Assembly (NCBI GenBank): GCA_946414025.1
Contig: CAMKMX010000028.1
Coordinates: 1 to 41,025 of the forward strand
Direction of reading: 5' to 3'
Source of the DNA: an uncultured Fibrobacter sp.
Lineage (GTDB): Bacteria; Fibrobacterota; Fibrobacteria; Fibrobacterales; Fibrobacteraceae
Length of the DNA stretch: 41,025 nucleotides
Shown here in pieces: positions 21,912 to 29,869 of the stretch; position 1 is the stretch's first letter; each line of letters opens with the position of its first letter. A program made the position numbers and the translations under genes. The notes beneath the pieces are model-generated. The model did not search any database. It was not told the DNA's origin and worked only from the letters and a program-made list of their open reading frames with translations.

Positions 21912-22262
21912 CCTGTCGACTAAATGCGAGCAGGCGAGCATTTAGGCCCTTGAGCACACTCTGTGTGCGAAAGGCCCGAAGGGCGAGCATAACGCGAGTA
22001 GCGTTACGTGAGGCAAACCAGATCACCCCCGGTGCTTGCACCGGGGGTGATCTGGTTGAGACCTGTCGATTAAACGCGACCTTAAGGAGCGTTTAAGCCT
22101 TTGAGAGCGTAAGCTCGAAAAGCCCGAAGGGTGAGAATAATGCGAGTAGCGTTATTCGAAGCAAACCAGATCACCCCCGATTCGAGAGACAAATATACAA
22201 AGTTCAATGAAAATTGTAAAGTAATCGATCTGGTTGAGACTCGTCGACTAAATGTGAGCAGA
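21895..22262. repeat. Structured 136-nt units bounded by inverted tmRNA 5'-end copies
   Basis: Two full units (21895-22030 and 22043-22178) and a truncated third (22227-22262). Each opens with GATCTGGTTG(C/A)GAC…GTCGA(C/T)TAAA and the full ones close with AACCAGATCACCCCC, the complement of the tmRNA 5' end. Internal hairpins sit in the same order and covary: TAAATGC/GCATTTA (21921, 21938) against TAAACGC/GCGTTTA (22071, 22089); GCACAC/GTGTGC (21954, 21963) against GAGC/GCTC (22105, 22113); GCCC-gaa-GGGC against GCCC-gaa-GGGT; TAACGC-gagta-GCGTTA (21990) against GAATAATGC-gagta-GCGTTATTC (22135). Small frames in the stretch are not gene-like. Confidence 0.75.
22016..22057. repeat. Perfect 20-bp-arm palindrome at the junction of two units
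   Basis: Arms 22016-22035 and 22038-22057 are exactly complementary with only TT between them. The outer 15 bases of each arm are identical to the tmRNA 5' end (GGGGGTGATCTGGTT or its complement). Such a hairpin would extrude as a cruciform or act as a strong RNA stem. Confidence 0.85.
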
Positions 22263-22297
22263 ATCCTGGAGAAAAAATTTCTACTTTTGCAGACCCC

Positions 22298-25200
22298 ATG
22301 GACTCCATCCAAGAATACCTGCAGAACCCGGTCCCCCGGACCCTGAACCTCTTTGCGGAGGCTGGGGATGAAGCCGTCCATGTAAACGGTGCCACGGTCC
22401 CTATGGCCGCCATGATGGTGGCCAGGCGATTCTTTACGGATCCGGGCAACATCTTGGTGGTAGCCAAAGATTTCAAGTCAGCCGAAGTCTGGATGGAAAA
22501 TTTGCAGAGCCTCGTGGGCGAGGACTTTGTGCGGTTTTTCCCGTCCATCGGGCTAAAGCCTTACGAACAGAAGGTCCCTTTTGAAGGAGTTCTAGAAGAA
22601 CGGCTCCGTTTTTTCAAGGACGCCGGGAATCCGGAAAAGCCCTTGGTGGCGGTCTGCTCCCTGGATGCCCTGCTCATGCGCCTGCCCGCTCCGGGGACGC
22701 TCCAGAAGAACATCCGGTCCTTGAAGGTGGGCGACATGGTGGAACCCTCTGCGCTCCGGCCCTGGTTCTTGGACCATGGCTTTGTAGAACAGCCCGTGGT
22801 GAGCAGCGTGGGGGAGTTTTCTATTCGCGGATGCATTGTAGATGTGAACTGCTTCTTGTACCCGCACCCAGTCCGTATCGAATTCTTCGGCGACGAAATC
22901 GAGTCCATCCGTACCTTTGACATTTTTACCCAGCGTTCTATCGAAAGGATGGACCGCATTGAACTGTTCCCCATGGGAGAGTTCACCCTGCCTTTGCAGG
23001 AATCCTCCAAGATTGACGCTGATATTTCCGGCCTCTGGTGGCAACGCTCCCGCTACCAGGAATTGAATTCCAGCCTGTTGGATTACCTGCCCCGCTGTTC
23101 CCTGGTGTTCGAAGAACTTTCCTCCCTGGCGGAGACGGCGTCTAGGCAGTACCTGCATTTTGAAGACCTGTTCGGCGAACTGAAAACGGCTCGCCCCGAT
23201 ACGGAATCGCCGGAGAAAATCTGGTGGAAATTCGGCGATATTTCCAGACAGTTCCCGGGCAAGGCAAGCCTGGACCTTACGCGGGTAGAGGCTCAGTCCA
23301 ACAGCTGGTACAAGATCTCTGCAACCCCTCAGGATTTCTCCAGCACGGGAACCGACGCCGTGGCGAAGCAGATCGAGGAATTTGCGGCTACGGGCGGCGA
23401 AGTTTACGTGGTGGCCCCTACGCCTAGAGCTCTTGCAAGACTCCGGCACGTGCTGGAAGGACTCCCCGTAGAAGATTACTTTGTAGGGAACCTGACGGAA
23501 GGCTTCTGGCTTACCGACGAAAAGGTGGCGTTCCTTACGGAGACCCGCATTTTCAACCGTCATGCAGGCAAGGCTCGCAAGCGCCAGATTGCGGGTTCGG
23601 TCGCCTCAGCCCTGATGGTGGAGTCCCTGAACCGCGGGGATTACGTGGCTCACGAAGACCACGGTGTGGGCCGTTACCTTGGGCTTGTCCGTGTAGAAGT
23701 CAACGGCGGCATGGTGGACTGCGCCTTGCTGGAATACAGCGGCGGAGACCGTCTCAAGTTCCCCGTCTCGGACCTGCAGAAGATTGACCGCCTGGATGTT
23801 TCCGAAGAGGAACCTCCCAAGTTGGACAAGTTGGGAGGCAAGAACTGGGATACCGTCAAGAAGCGGGTCCAGAAGAAGGTGGTGCAGATTGCCCGGGAAC
23901 TTGTGGAACTGTACGCCCGCCGCGAACTGGTGGAAGGTTTCGGTTTCCCGCCCGACGGAAAGCTCCAGCAGGAGTTCGAAGACGCCTTCGAATACGAGCC
24001 TACGCCGGACCAGGTGAAGGCTACCGAAGATATCAAGCGGGACATGGAAAGCAGGCGGCCTATGGACCGTCTGGTCTGCGGCGATGTGGGATTCGGCAAA
24101 ACAGAAGTGGCCATGCGTGCGGCCTTCAAGTGCGTCTGCGCCAAGAAGCAGGTGGCTATCCTTGTGCCCACGACGATTCTTGCTGCCCAGCATTACGAGA
24201 ATTTCAAGGAACGCTTTGCCGCCTTCCCGGTGAACATCGCCCTGGTGAACCGCTACCGCACGCCCAAGGAAAAACGGGAAGTCTTTAACGGGCTTTCCGA
24301 GGGCAAGGTGGACATTGTGGTAGGGACCCATTCCCTGCTCAGCGAGAAGAATCACTTCAAGGACTTGGGCCTGCTCATCGTAGATGAAGAACAGAAATTC
24401 GGCGTGAAGCAGAAGGAAAAGCTCAGGGAGTTCCGCCTGTCGGTGGATACCCTCAGCATGAGCGCCACGCCAATCCCCCGTTCCTTGCACTTGAGCATGA
24501 CCGGCGTTCGGGACATCTCCCTCATCAATACGCCGCCCATCAACCGCTTGCCTGTAGAGACCAAGCTTTTGAAGCGGGACGACGTGATTCTTGCAGAAGC
24601 GGTGAAGGATGAACTTGCCCGCGGAGGCCAGGTGTTCGTGGTGAACGACCGTGTGCAGAGTATCAACCAGCTGGCCGAAGAAGTGGAAGCCTGGGTGCCG
24701 GAGGCCCGCGTGGCGGTGGCCCACGGCCAGATGGAAGACCGGGATTTGGAGCGCGTCATGAACGCCTTCCTTTCCAAGGAATTCGACGTGCTGGTGAGCA
24801 CCAGCATTATCGAGTCGGGTCTGGATGTGCCCAACGCCAACACGATTATCATCAACAACGCCCATCATTTCGGCATCAGCCAGCTTTACCAGATGCGAGG
24901 CCGCGTAGGCCGTAGCGATGTGCTGGCCAAGGCTTTCTTGGTGATTCCCGCCAAGTCGGAAATTTCTCCGGAATCCATGCGCCGCCTAAAAGCTCTGGAG
25001 CAGTACACCGACCTGGGGAGCGGCTACCAGCTGGCCATGCGGGACTTGGAAATCCGCGGCGCAGGAAACCTCCTGGGGCAGGAGCAGCACGGCTTTATCG
25101 CCGAGGTGGGATTCGAGACGTATATTCGGCTGGTCAAGGAAGCGGTGGAGGAGTTGCGGGGTGGCCCTACGGACAAGCCTATTCAGCCCCGTGTGGAAAT

Positions 25201-25636
25201 CGGCGTGGACGCCTACTTGCCCGAGGACTACATTCAGGATGGCCTTACGAGAATTTCCCTGTACCAGAGGATCGCCCGCATTGCCTCCCGGGCCGAGGTG
25301 GAAAGTATTTCCCAGGAACTGGAAGACCGCTTTGGTCCGGTGCCCGTGCCTGCCCAGATGCTCATGAAGGTAACCGAAATTGGTCTTATCGCAGGCGGGC
25401 TACGCATTCAGGGGCTGCAACAGCGTAAGGGAATCCTGGTGGCGACCTTTACGGAATTCCCTCCACCAGATACCCGCATACTGGGCGAGATTTCGGGCCG
25501 CTGCACTTGCCCCATGCGTTACCTCGGGGCAACGCCCCTGCAGGCTGTCTTTGAATTGGGAGCCGCTCCGGCCGAAGTTCTGGCCGGGAAAATTCTAGAG
25601 ATTTTCCGCAGCTTCGCGGACATCCCGAAGCTCTGA
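22298..25636 (+). CDS. mfd: Transcription-repair coupling factor Mfd
   Basis: A 1112-residue SF2 DNA translocase that removes stalled RNA polymerase and recruits UvrA. In order: UvrB-homology region (about residues 10-330), RNA-polymerase-interaction domain with VAHEDHGVGRYLGL (450-463), the RecG-like helicase core with Walker A GDVGFGKTEVA (595), DEEQ box (696-699), SATPIPR, and motif VI MRGRVGRS, and the C-terminal regulatory domain. Length is close to the family norm (about 1150). The ATG at 22298 opens directly into conserved sequence; there is no clear ribosome site, and the truncated third tmRNA-like repeat ends just 35 bp upstream. Its last 42 bp overlap the convergent TatD gene. Confidence 0.96.
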   Translation: MDSIQEYLQNPVPRTLNLFAEAGDEAVHVNGATVPMAAMMVARRFFTDPGNILVVAKDFKSAEVWMENLQSLVGEDFVRFFPSIGLKPYEQKVPFEGVLEERLRFFKDAGNPEKPLVAVCSLDALLMRLPAPGTLQKNIRSLKVGDMVEPSALRPWFLDHGFVEQPVVSSVGEFSIRGCIVDVNCFLYPHPVRIEFFGDEIESIRTFDIFTQRSIERMDRIELFPMGEFTLPLQESSKIDADISGLWWQRSRYQELNSSLLDYLPRCSLVFEELSSLAETASRQYLHFEDLFGELKTARPDTESPEKIWWKFGDISRQFPGKASLDLTRVEAQSNSWYKISATPQDFSSTGTDAVAKQIEEFAATGGEVYVVAPTPRALARLRHVLEGLPVEDYFVGNLTEGFWLTDEKVAFLTETRIFNRHAGKARKRQIAGSVASALMVESLNRGDYVAHEDHGVGRYLGLVRVEVNGGMVDCALLEYSGGDRLKFPVSDLQKIDRLDVSEEEPPKLDKLGGKNWDTVKKRVQKKVVQIARELVELYARRELVEGFGFPPDGKLQQEFEDAFEYEPTPDQVKATEDIKRDMESRRPMDRLVCGDVGFGKTEVAMRAAFKCVCAKKQVAILVPTTILAAQHYENFKERFAAFPVNIALVNRYRTPKEKREVFNGLSEGKVDIVVGTHSLLSEKNHFKDLGLLIVDEEQKFGVKQKEKLREFRLSVDTLSMSATPIPRSLHLSMTGVRDISLINTPPINRLPVETKLLKRDDVILAEAVKDELARGGQVFVVNDRVQSINQLAEEVEAWVPEARVAVAHGQMEDRDLERVMNAFLSKEFDVLVSTSIIESGLDVPNANTIIINNAHHFGISQLYQMRGRVGRSDVLAKAFLVIPAKSEISPESMRRLKALEQYTDLGSGYQLAMRDLEIRGAGNLLGQEQHGFIAEVGFETYIRLVKEAVEELRGGPTDKPIQPRVEIGVDAYLPEDYIQDGLTRISLYQRIARIASRAEVESISQELEDRFGPVPVPAQMLMKVTEIGLIAGGLRIQGLQQRKGILVATFTEFPPPDTRILGEISGRCTCPMRYLGATPLQAVFELGAAPAEVLAGKILEIFRSFADIPKL

Positions 25637-26341
25637 TAACAATTTCTGGGCGATGTCTCCGGTGCTGGGCTTGCCCTCGCTGAAAAATTTCCCTACAAAA
25701 CTTTCGTCGGCGTCGGTCTCGAACAGCAGAACTTCTTTCGGAAACTCCGCCACGGCCATTCGCGAAGACTTCTTGGTGAGGGTGCTGGCATGGACCGAAA
25801 GGAGACCGCCCATCTCCAGGATTTGACGGGCAGTGCCGGCATCGCCGCCGAACCGGTGGAAAATGGGCCGCGGGCCTTCTTTAGTCTTTCCGAAACCCGC
25901 CTGTTTCAACAGGGCGATGGCACGTCCATAGTCGCCGACGCAATGGATTTGCAAATCCCGCTTCAATTCAAGAGCCAGCTCTGCTTGGAAAGTAAAACAC
26001 TGCTCCTGCAACTCGCCCGCACCGTATTCCGGGAACCTGCGGTCTAGACCCGCTTCGCCTACCATGAAACCGCTATCCTGTTCCAGAATGCGGCGGAGCT
26101 CTGCCTTGTGCGGTTCTGTCGCCTGGGCAATTGCCATAGGGTGGATTCCGAAGGCCAGGTTGCCCCCCTTGTTTTTCAGATCCAAATCCTGCCACAGTTC
26201 CCACAAGGTTTCCCATTCTCCGGGTTCGCAGGCGACGGCGGTGTAGGCGTAGCCTATTCGGTCCAGTTCCTGGGCGAGTTCCCTTGGATGGGGAAGTCTT
26301 GTGATGTGGATATGGCTGTCGTAGAGCTGTTTATGGGGCAT
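25595..26341 (-). CDS. TatD-family metal-dependent hydrolase
   Basis: A 248-residue TIM-barrel hydrolase. Metal ligands and family motifs are visible in order: DSHIHI (residues about 9-14), FGIHP, VGEAGLDRRF (the Glu bridging two metals), LQIHCV, IFHRFGGD and ETDADES. TatD enzymes are cytoplasmic nucleases acting on damaged or single-stranded DNA; here the residue after the final Asp (A-D-E-S in place of D-S-P-Y-L) diverges, so substrate is uncertain. ATG 26341 is chosen because it starts directly before the first strand and follows CAGG; an upstream TTG would add a hydrophobic 14-residue leader. The 3' end overlaps mfd by 42 bp in opposite direction. Confidence 0.85.
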   Translation of the reverse strand: MPHKQLYDSHIHITRLPHPRELAQELDRIGYAYTAVACEPGEWETLWELWQDLDLKNKGGNLAFGIHPMAIAQATEPHKAELRRILEQDSGFMVGEAGLDRRFPEYGAGELQEQCFTFQAELALELKRDLQIHCVGDYGRAIALLKQAGFGKTKEGPRPIFHRFGGDAGTARQILEMGGLLSVHASTLTKKSSRMAVAEFPKEVLLFETDADESFVGKFFSEGKPSTGDIAQKLLSELRDVREAAENL

Positions 26342-26399
26342 TTGGACCTGTTTTTTGAACCAAAATAAAAAGAATTTCAACAAAAATCAAAAAATGCTT

Positions 26400-26497
26400 G
26401 TTTTTTTAGAAAAAAAAGCCTAGTTTATGACTACGGCATCCGCCGGAAACAAGTTTGAACCCCAAGAGCCGCCAGGCGGCTGCCAAAAGGAGATTAT
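26400..26497 (+). promoter_or_regulatory. Structured leader of the 65-residue protein gene
   Basis: The roughly 100 bp before the small gene contain two G/C hairpins: CGGC-atc-CGCCG near 26434 and AGCCGCC-a-GGCGGCT near 26467-26481, the second ending about 10 bases before the GGAG ribosome site. The arrangement could regulate translation, but it matches no riboswitch I can name. Confidence 0.35.
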
Positions 26498-26695
26498 ATG
26501 CGCGACCTGATTGAAAAGGTTTTGAAGAAAGGGCTTTCTGTTTCTTTTTCTGAAGAGGGTGGTTTTGCGGTTATCCGTATTTGCAAAGGAAGCGACGTGG
26601 TGGCCAGCTGCAGTCTCGGTTCTGCGGATTTCCGCGCCTCGGTAGAAGACAGCCTCCAGTCCTTGCTGCTGGACCTGGACCGAAAGGGCGTTTAA
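26498..26695 (+). CDS. Small protein of unknown function (65 residues)
   Basis: A 65-residue soluble protein with a strong AAAAGGAG ribosome site eight bases before its ATG, which argues that it is real. The sequence suggests an alpha-beta-beta-alpha order: a basic helix (DLIEKVLKKGL), two strands (SVSFSEEGGFAVIRICKG, VVASCSLGS) and a C-terminal acidic helix (SVEDSLQSLLLDLDRKGV). I do not recognise a family. It is preceded by a hairpin-rich leader and followed by a degenerate repeat; it has no obvious operon partner. Confidence 0.6.
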   Translation: MRDLIEKVLKKGLSVSFSEEGGFAVIRICKGSDVVASCSLGSADFRASVEDSLQSLLLDLDRKGV

Positions 26696-26696
26696 T

Positions 26697-26757
26697 AATT
26701 CAGAATTCGGAGTTCGGATTTCGGAGCTTGGATTTCGGAATTTGAGATTTGGATTCA
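26697..26757. repeat. Degenerate TTCGGA-word repeat
   Basis: About 60 bp composed of variants of ATTCGGAG, TTCGGATTTCGGA, GCTTGGATTTCGGA and TTTGAGATTTGGATTC. Non-coding; one of the word-repeat tracts seen between genes in this window. Confidence 0.55.
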
Positions 26758-26775
26758 ATAGTTCCTAAATGAAAA

Positions 26776-26803
26776 AAAGTCCTGCGGAATTCCGCGGGAC
26801 TTT
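26776..26803 (-). terminator. Terminator of the Ala/Pro-rich porin-like gene
   Basis: AAAGTCC-t-GCGGAATTCCGC-g-GGACTTT is a near-perfect palindrome. On the minus strand it is followed by a run of seven T (complement of 26772-26778), 20 bp after the stop at 26823. Confidence 0.8.
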
Positions 26804-26822
26804 CTTGTAGAAAAAGGTTGTC

Positions 26823-28331
26823 CTAGTTTATACGGCCAACCAAGTTGCCGGAGAGCATGAAGTCACGAGAGCTGCCGTAGCTGTGGAAGCCGGCGGACAG
26901 GCTGAAACGGTCCGTGAAGGCCTTTTCCAGGTAGAGGGCGCCGAGAACATCCTTTACGTTCTTGGTCTTGAAGCTCTGGTATTCCGGGTGTTCGTGACGG
27001 TCGCCCACGTATTCCGCTTCCAGAATGATGCGGTCCACCACCGGTGTGAAGAAGGCAAAACCGCCAGTTACGGGAATCACCATGTCTTCGTTGGGGTCGA
27101 TGTTCAAAAGGGCCGCTTCGGCGAAGATGTTCATCGTCTTGCGGATGATAGGCAGGTTGGCCTTCAAAGAAGCGTTGTGCTTGATTTCGGCATCGGCGTC
27201 ATAGACCACGTCGAACACGTTGGCACGGTAGGCCAACTGCACGTTCAAGTCGCTGAGGCCTTCCAGACCGTGGAAGTTGAATGCGGCACGGATGTCACCT
27301 TTGTTCAGGTGGGGGGCCGTGCTGATGAGAGAAACGAAGAAGTCCATGTTTTCAGTGGGGCTGAAACCGAACTGCAGCTGGTTTTCGGAACGTTGGGTGG
27401 ACATGAATCCGGCCAGGTAGCCATCGATGTAGCCACCGAAATAGTCGCCGTTCTTGTCGGTGTTGTCCCAACGACCGACCTTGAAGCTCAGGTGTTCAGT
27501 TTCCTGGTAGGCCCAGGCTTCGTCGAGTTCAAAGTAATCGCTGACTTCGTTGTATTCGTCGTTGCGGATTTTTTCCCGCTTTTGACGCTTGGTCTCGTAG
27601 TCGTCAATGGACTTGTCCAGGTCACCGGGGTGCAGGGAGATTCCCAACTTGCCCTTGAAGTCGTCACCTTCGGCCAAGATGGCAAAGTTGGCTTCGCCGT
27701 TCCAGGTTTCCAGGTTGTCGCCATTTTCGTCGTCTTCGGTGTTCCAGAAGACCTTGCCTGCTTCCAATTCGAAGTCAGCCATCACGTCAAAGGAGAGCTT
27801 CTGGGTTTCGAACATGGCGTTGTCGATCATCTTTTTCTTTTTGCGTTTTTTCTTGGCCGGAGCCTTGGCTTCTTTTGTAGGGGCGGCAGCGGCAACAAAG
27901 CCGGTGGTGTCGTCTTCGGCGACAGCGGCGGCCTTGGCGGTGTCGGCAGGTGCAGCTGCACTATCAGCCGGGGCTGCGGCCACTTCTTCGGCTGGGGCTG
28001 CGGCGGCAGCGCTGTCGGCAGGAGCGGCTTCAGCGGCCGGGGCTTCTGCAACAGGGGCGGCTTGCTCGGCCGGAGCTGCGGCCTGTTCGGCAGGAGCAGC
28101 TTCGGCGGGAGCGGCCTCGGCAGGGGCGGCGGCCTGTTCGGCAGGAGCGGCCTCGGCGGGGACGGCGGCCTGTTCGGCAGGTGCAGCAGCCTGTTCAGCA
28201 GGAGCGGCGGCTTCTGTTGCCGGTGCAGCCTGTTCGGCCGGGGCTGCCGGTTGTTGGGCGGCTGGTGCTGCTTCGGGAGCGGCAAAAACGGATGCCGCCA
28301 GCACGCATGACAATAGAATCATTTTTTTCAT
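26823..28331 (-). CDS. Porin-like outer-membrane protein with Ala/Pro-rich N-terminal region
   Basis: A 502-residue exported protein. Signal peptide MKKMILLSCVLAASVFA, then residues about 18-155 of low complexity made of A-P-A-E-Q-A-A type repeats, a lysine-rich patch (KAPAKKKRKKKK, about 158-169), and a C-terminal domain of about 330 residues with alternating amphipathic strands, aromatic girdle residues and a final strand FMLSGNLVGRIN, suggesting a beta-barrel. I infer that the Ala/Pro region spans the periplasm and that the lysine patch may touch peptidoglycan or another anionic polymer, as in other wall-bound porins. The ATG at 28331 follows GGAG by nine bases. The terminator at 26776-26803 ends the transcript. 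Confidence 0.75.
   Translation of the reverse strand: MKKMILLSCVLAASVFAAPEAAPAAQQPAAPAEQAAPATEAAAPAEQAAAPAEQAAVPAEAAPAEQAAAPAEAAPAEAAPAEQAAAPAEQAAPVAEAPAAEAAPADSAAAAAPAEEVAAAPADSAAAPADTAKAAAVAEDDTTGFVAAAAPTKEAKAPAKKKRKKKKMIDNAMFETQKLSFDVMADFELEAGKVFWNTEDDENGDNLETWNGEANFAILAEGDDFKGKLGISLHPGDLDKSIDDYETKRQKREKIRNDEYNEVSDYFELDEAWAYQETEHLSFKVGRWDNTDKNGDYFGGYIDGYLAGFMSTQRSENQLQFGFSPTENMDFFVSLISTAPHLNKGDIRAAFNFHGLEGLSDLNVQLAYRANVFDVVYDADAEIKHNASLKANLPIIRKTMNIFAEAALLNIDPNEDMVIPVTGGFAFFTPVVDRIILEAEYVGDRHEHPEYQSFKTKNVKDVLGALYLEKAFTDRFSLSAGFHSYGSSRDFMLSGNLVGRIN
27950..28270 (-). repeat. Imperfect GC-rich coding repeats (Ala-Pro-Ala-Glu units)
   Basis: Within the porin-like gene the DNA repeats 15-30-nt units coding GCx-CCx-GCx-GAx-CAx-GCx-GCx. 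The repeats vary at wobble positions and produce long spurious frames on the other strand. They are candidates for length variation between strains. Confidence 0.7.
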
Positions 28332-28440
28332 GAAAAAGAATCTCCTTTCATTATTCAATATGCGAAAATTTTAGAAAAAAATTAGGTCTTTGGGGTTCGT
28401 GAAAACTGTTTTTCTTAAAAAAATGTTATGTTATAGGCGA

Positions 28441-29529
28441 ATGAGGTTTGTTTTGAAGAAATTTTTAGTGTTTCTGTTTTTGACGCTTGCAGTTGTCGCC
28501 TTTTCTCAGGAGACATTGCCCGTTTACAAGATGGTCAAGGGGAAAATCAGGGAAGATGCTCCCGTGGGAGAACTAAACCGTTCTGACTGGATCAAGGAAC
28601 TGCCCATACCCCAGGTCAAGGTAAAAAAGGTCTCCTGGGTTAAGGAAACCGTTCAGGTGAAGGATAAAAAGGGCAAAGTGGTCAAGGACAAAAAGGGCAA
28701 GCCTAAGACCAAGGTCAAGAAGAAGAAGGTGGTGAAATATGTAATGGAAGACCCGAAGGAGCCGCCCAAGTTCGTGCCCATCGATTGTAAAATTGGAAAG
28801 GTTTATGCCAGGCGTTCGGAACTGGCCCGTTTTCAGCAGGAATCTATGGATTTGAGCGGCGAGTACGCTTCTGCTACGGGAAGTCTGTTCCTGAAAAAAT
28901 CACCCAACAATCCGGGCAAATTTACAGTGACCATCCAGAACGGACCTCTGGGCGACCGCGCAGAAATAGAGATGAGCGACATTCCCATGGATGAATCTAC
29001 CAATGGCGGAAGGCTTTCTTACAAGGAAGAAGGCTGTGCCTTGGATATTAGCATCTTGAATCGCAAGGTGACGGTTGTACAGCGGGGTTGTGTAGATTAC
29101 AATTCTGGGAATTTCAAGTTAGAGGGAAACTACAATACATACAAGGGAAATACTCGGCGTGTGGACACCTTCGTGATGCCGGAACAGTCCTTCAAGTTCA
29201 AAAAGTACCTGTGGTGCAGCAGCGGGTTTGATTCTTGTGAAAAGGTCAAGGATGACAACGGAACGGTTTATATCACCTGGAGCAAGGACGGCAAGGGCTT
29301 TATCGAGCGCAAGGCCGGCAACGATGTCCACGTTTATCGCCCATTTGAACATGTGATACCTCGCAAGAAGGATTTCTATAAGGGAGAAAAACCCGTAGTT
29401 ATCAAGACCAAGCGCACCGATATGGCGGGGGAGTGGATGATCTGGTATTACTATGCCAAGGCGGAACGGCTAAAGATGGTCCGGGCCGGCATGAACGAAG
29501 AAACCGCCTATATGGAAATTTACGAGTAG
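28441..29529 (+). CDS. Secreted protein of unknown function with Lys-rich segment
   Basis: A 362-residue exported protein: signal peptide MRFVLKKFLVFLFLTLAVVAFSQ (cleaved after Ser/Gln region), then a stretch very rich in lysine and valine (about residues 55-100, repeating VKDKKGK and KKKK) and a C-terminal beta-rich region with several cysteines (for example CSSGFDSCEK) that may form disulfides. No known domain is recognised. The ATG at 28441 is chosen because it opens the signal peptide; a 17-residue upstream extension is unlikely. It is divergent from the porin-like gene and ends 57 bp ahead of the first acyl-carrier gene, so operon membership is possible but not shown. Confidence 0.7.
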   Translation: MRFVLKKFLVFLFLTLAVVAFSQETLPVYKMVKGKIREDAPVGELNRSDWIKELPIPQVKVKKVSWVKETVQVKDKKGKVVKDKKGKPKTKVKKKKVVKYVMEDPKEPPKFVPIDCKIGKVYARRSELARFQQESMDLSGEYASATGSLFLKKSPNNPGKFTVTIQNGPLGDRAEIEMSDIPMDESTNGGRLSYKEEGCALDISILNRKVTVVQRGCVDYNSGNFKLEGNYNTYKGNTRRVDTFVMPEQSFKFKKYLWCSSGFDSCEKVKDDNGTVYITWSKDGKGFIERKAGNDVHVYRPFEHVIPRKKDFYKGEKPVVIKTKRTDMAGEWMIWYYYAKAERLKMVRAGMNEETAYMEIYE

Positions 29530-29586
29530 ATTTTATCAAGGACCTAAACCATTATTGCTATATTTGCGCCGAACAATGGAGATTTT

Positions 29587-29856
29587 ATGTCAGATTTGAA
29601 CCAGAAGATTAAAGAAGTGATTATCAAGTCCTTGGAACTTGAAGATATCACTCCGGAAGATATTTACGACGACGCGCCCCTTTTCGGGGAAGGCGACCGC
29701 AGCCTTGGGCTCGACAGTATCGATGCCCTGGAACTGGGGATTGCCATCAAGGAGAACTTCGGCGTTTCTTTCTCTACCGTGAACGAAGAGACCAAGAAGC
29801 ACTTTGCCTCCGTCAACGCCCTGGCCGCCTACATTTCTGCCAACTCCCCTAGCTGA
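29587..29856 (+). CDS. Acyl carrier protein 1 of the aryl-polyene-type cluster
   Basis: An 89-residue acyl carrier protein. The phosphopantetheine site is LGLDSIDALEL (Ser about 43 of the D-S motif). It is acidic and helical as usual. The insert GEGDRSLGLDS before the serine is characteristic of the carrier proteins in aryl-polyene and related clusters rather than of FabD-partner AcpP. A GGAG ribosome site precedes the ATG. It heads a run of ten genes with short gaps or overlaps; a second carrier gene follows after 13 bp, matching the paired ACPs (ApeE/ApeF type) of such pathways. Confidence 0.9.
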   Translation: MSDLNQKIKEVIIKSLELEDITPEDIYDDAPLFGEGDRSLGLDSIDALELGIAIKENFGVSFSTVNEETKKHFASVNALAAYISANSPS

Positions 29857-29869
29857 TAAAGGACTGAAC

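Noticed and set aside
21015..22262. CRISPR array or integron attC cassette array
   Set aside because: Repeat units are long, unevenly spaced and structurally variable, with no unique spacers of constant length, no cas genes, no integrase and no cassette frames.
23606..24868. 420-residue minus-strand frame opposite mfd
   Set aside because: It lies entirely inside the helicase core, whose motifs are intact on the plus strand.
26400..26497. Known riboswitch upstream of the 65-residue gene
   Set aside because: I compared the sequence by memory with ZTP, fluoride, glycine, c-di-GMP and preQ1 aptamers; none of their conserved cores is present.
26883..28310. Long plus-strand frames (475 and 255 residues) opposite the porin-like gene
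   Set aside because: They arise from GC-rich Ala/Pro repeats on the minus strand; the translations are Gly/Arg or Ala/Gly low complexity with no ribosome site, while the minus frame has a signal peptide and terminator.
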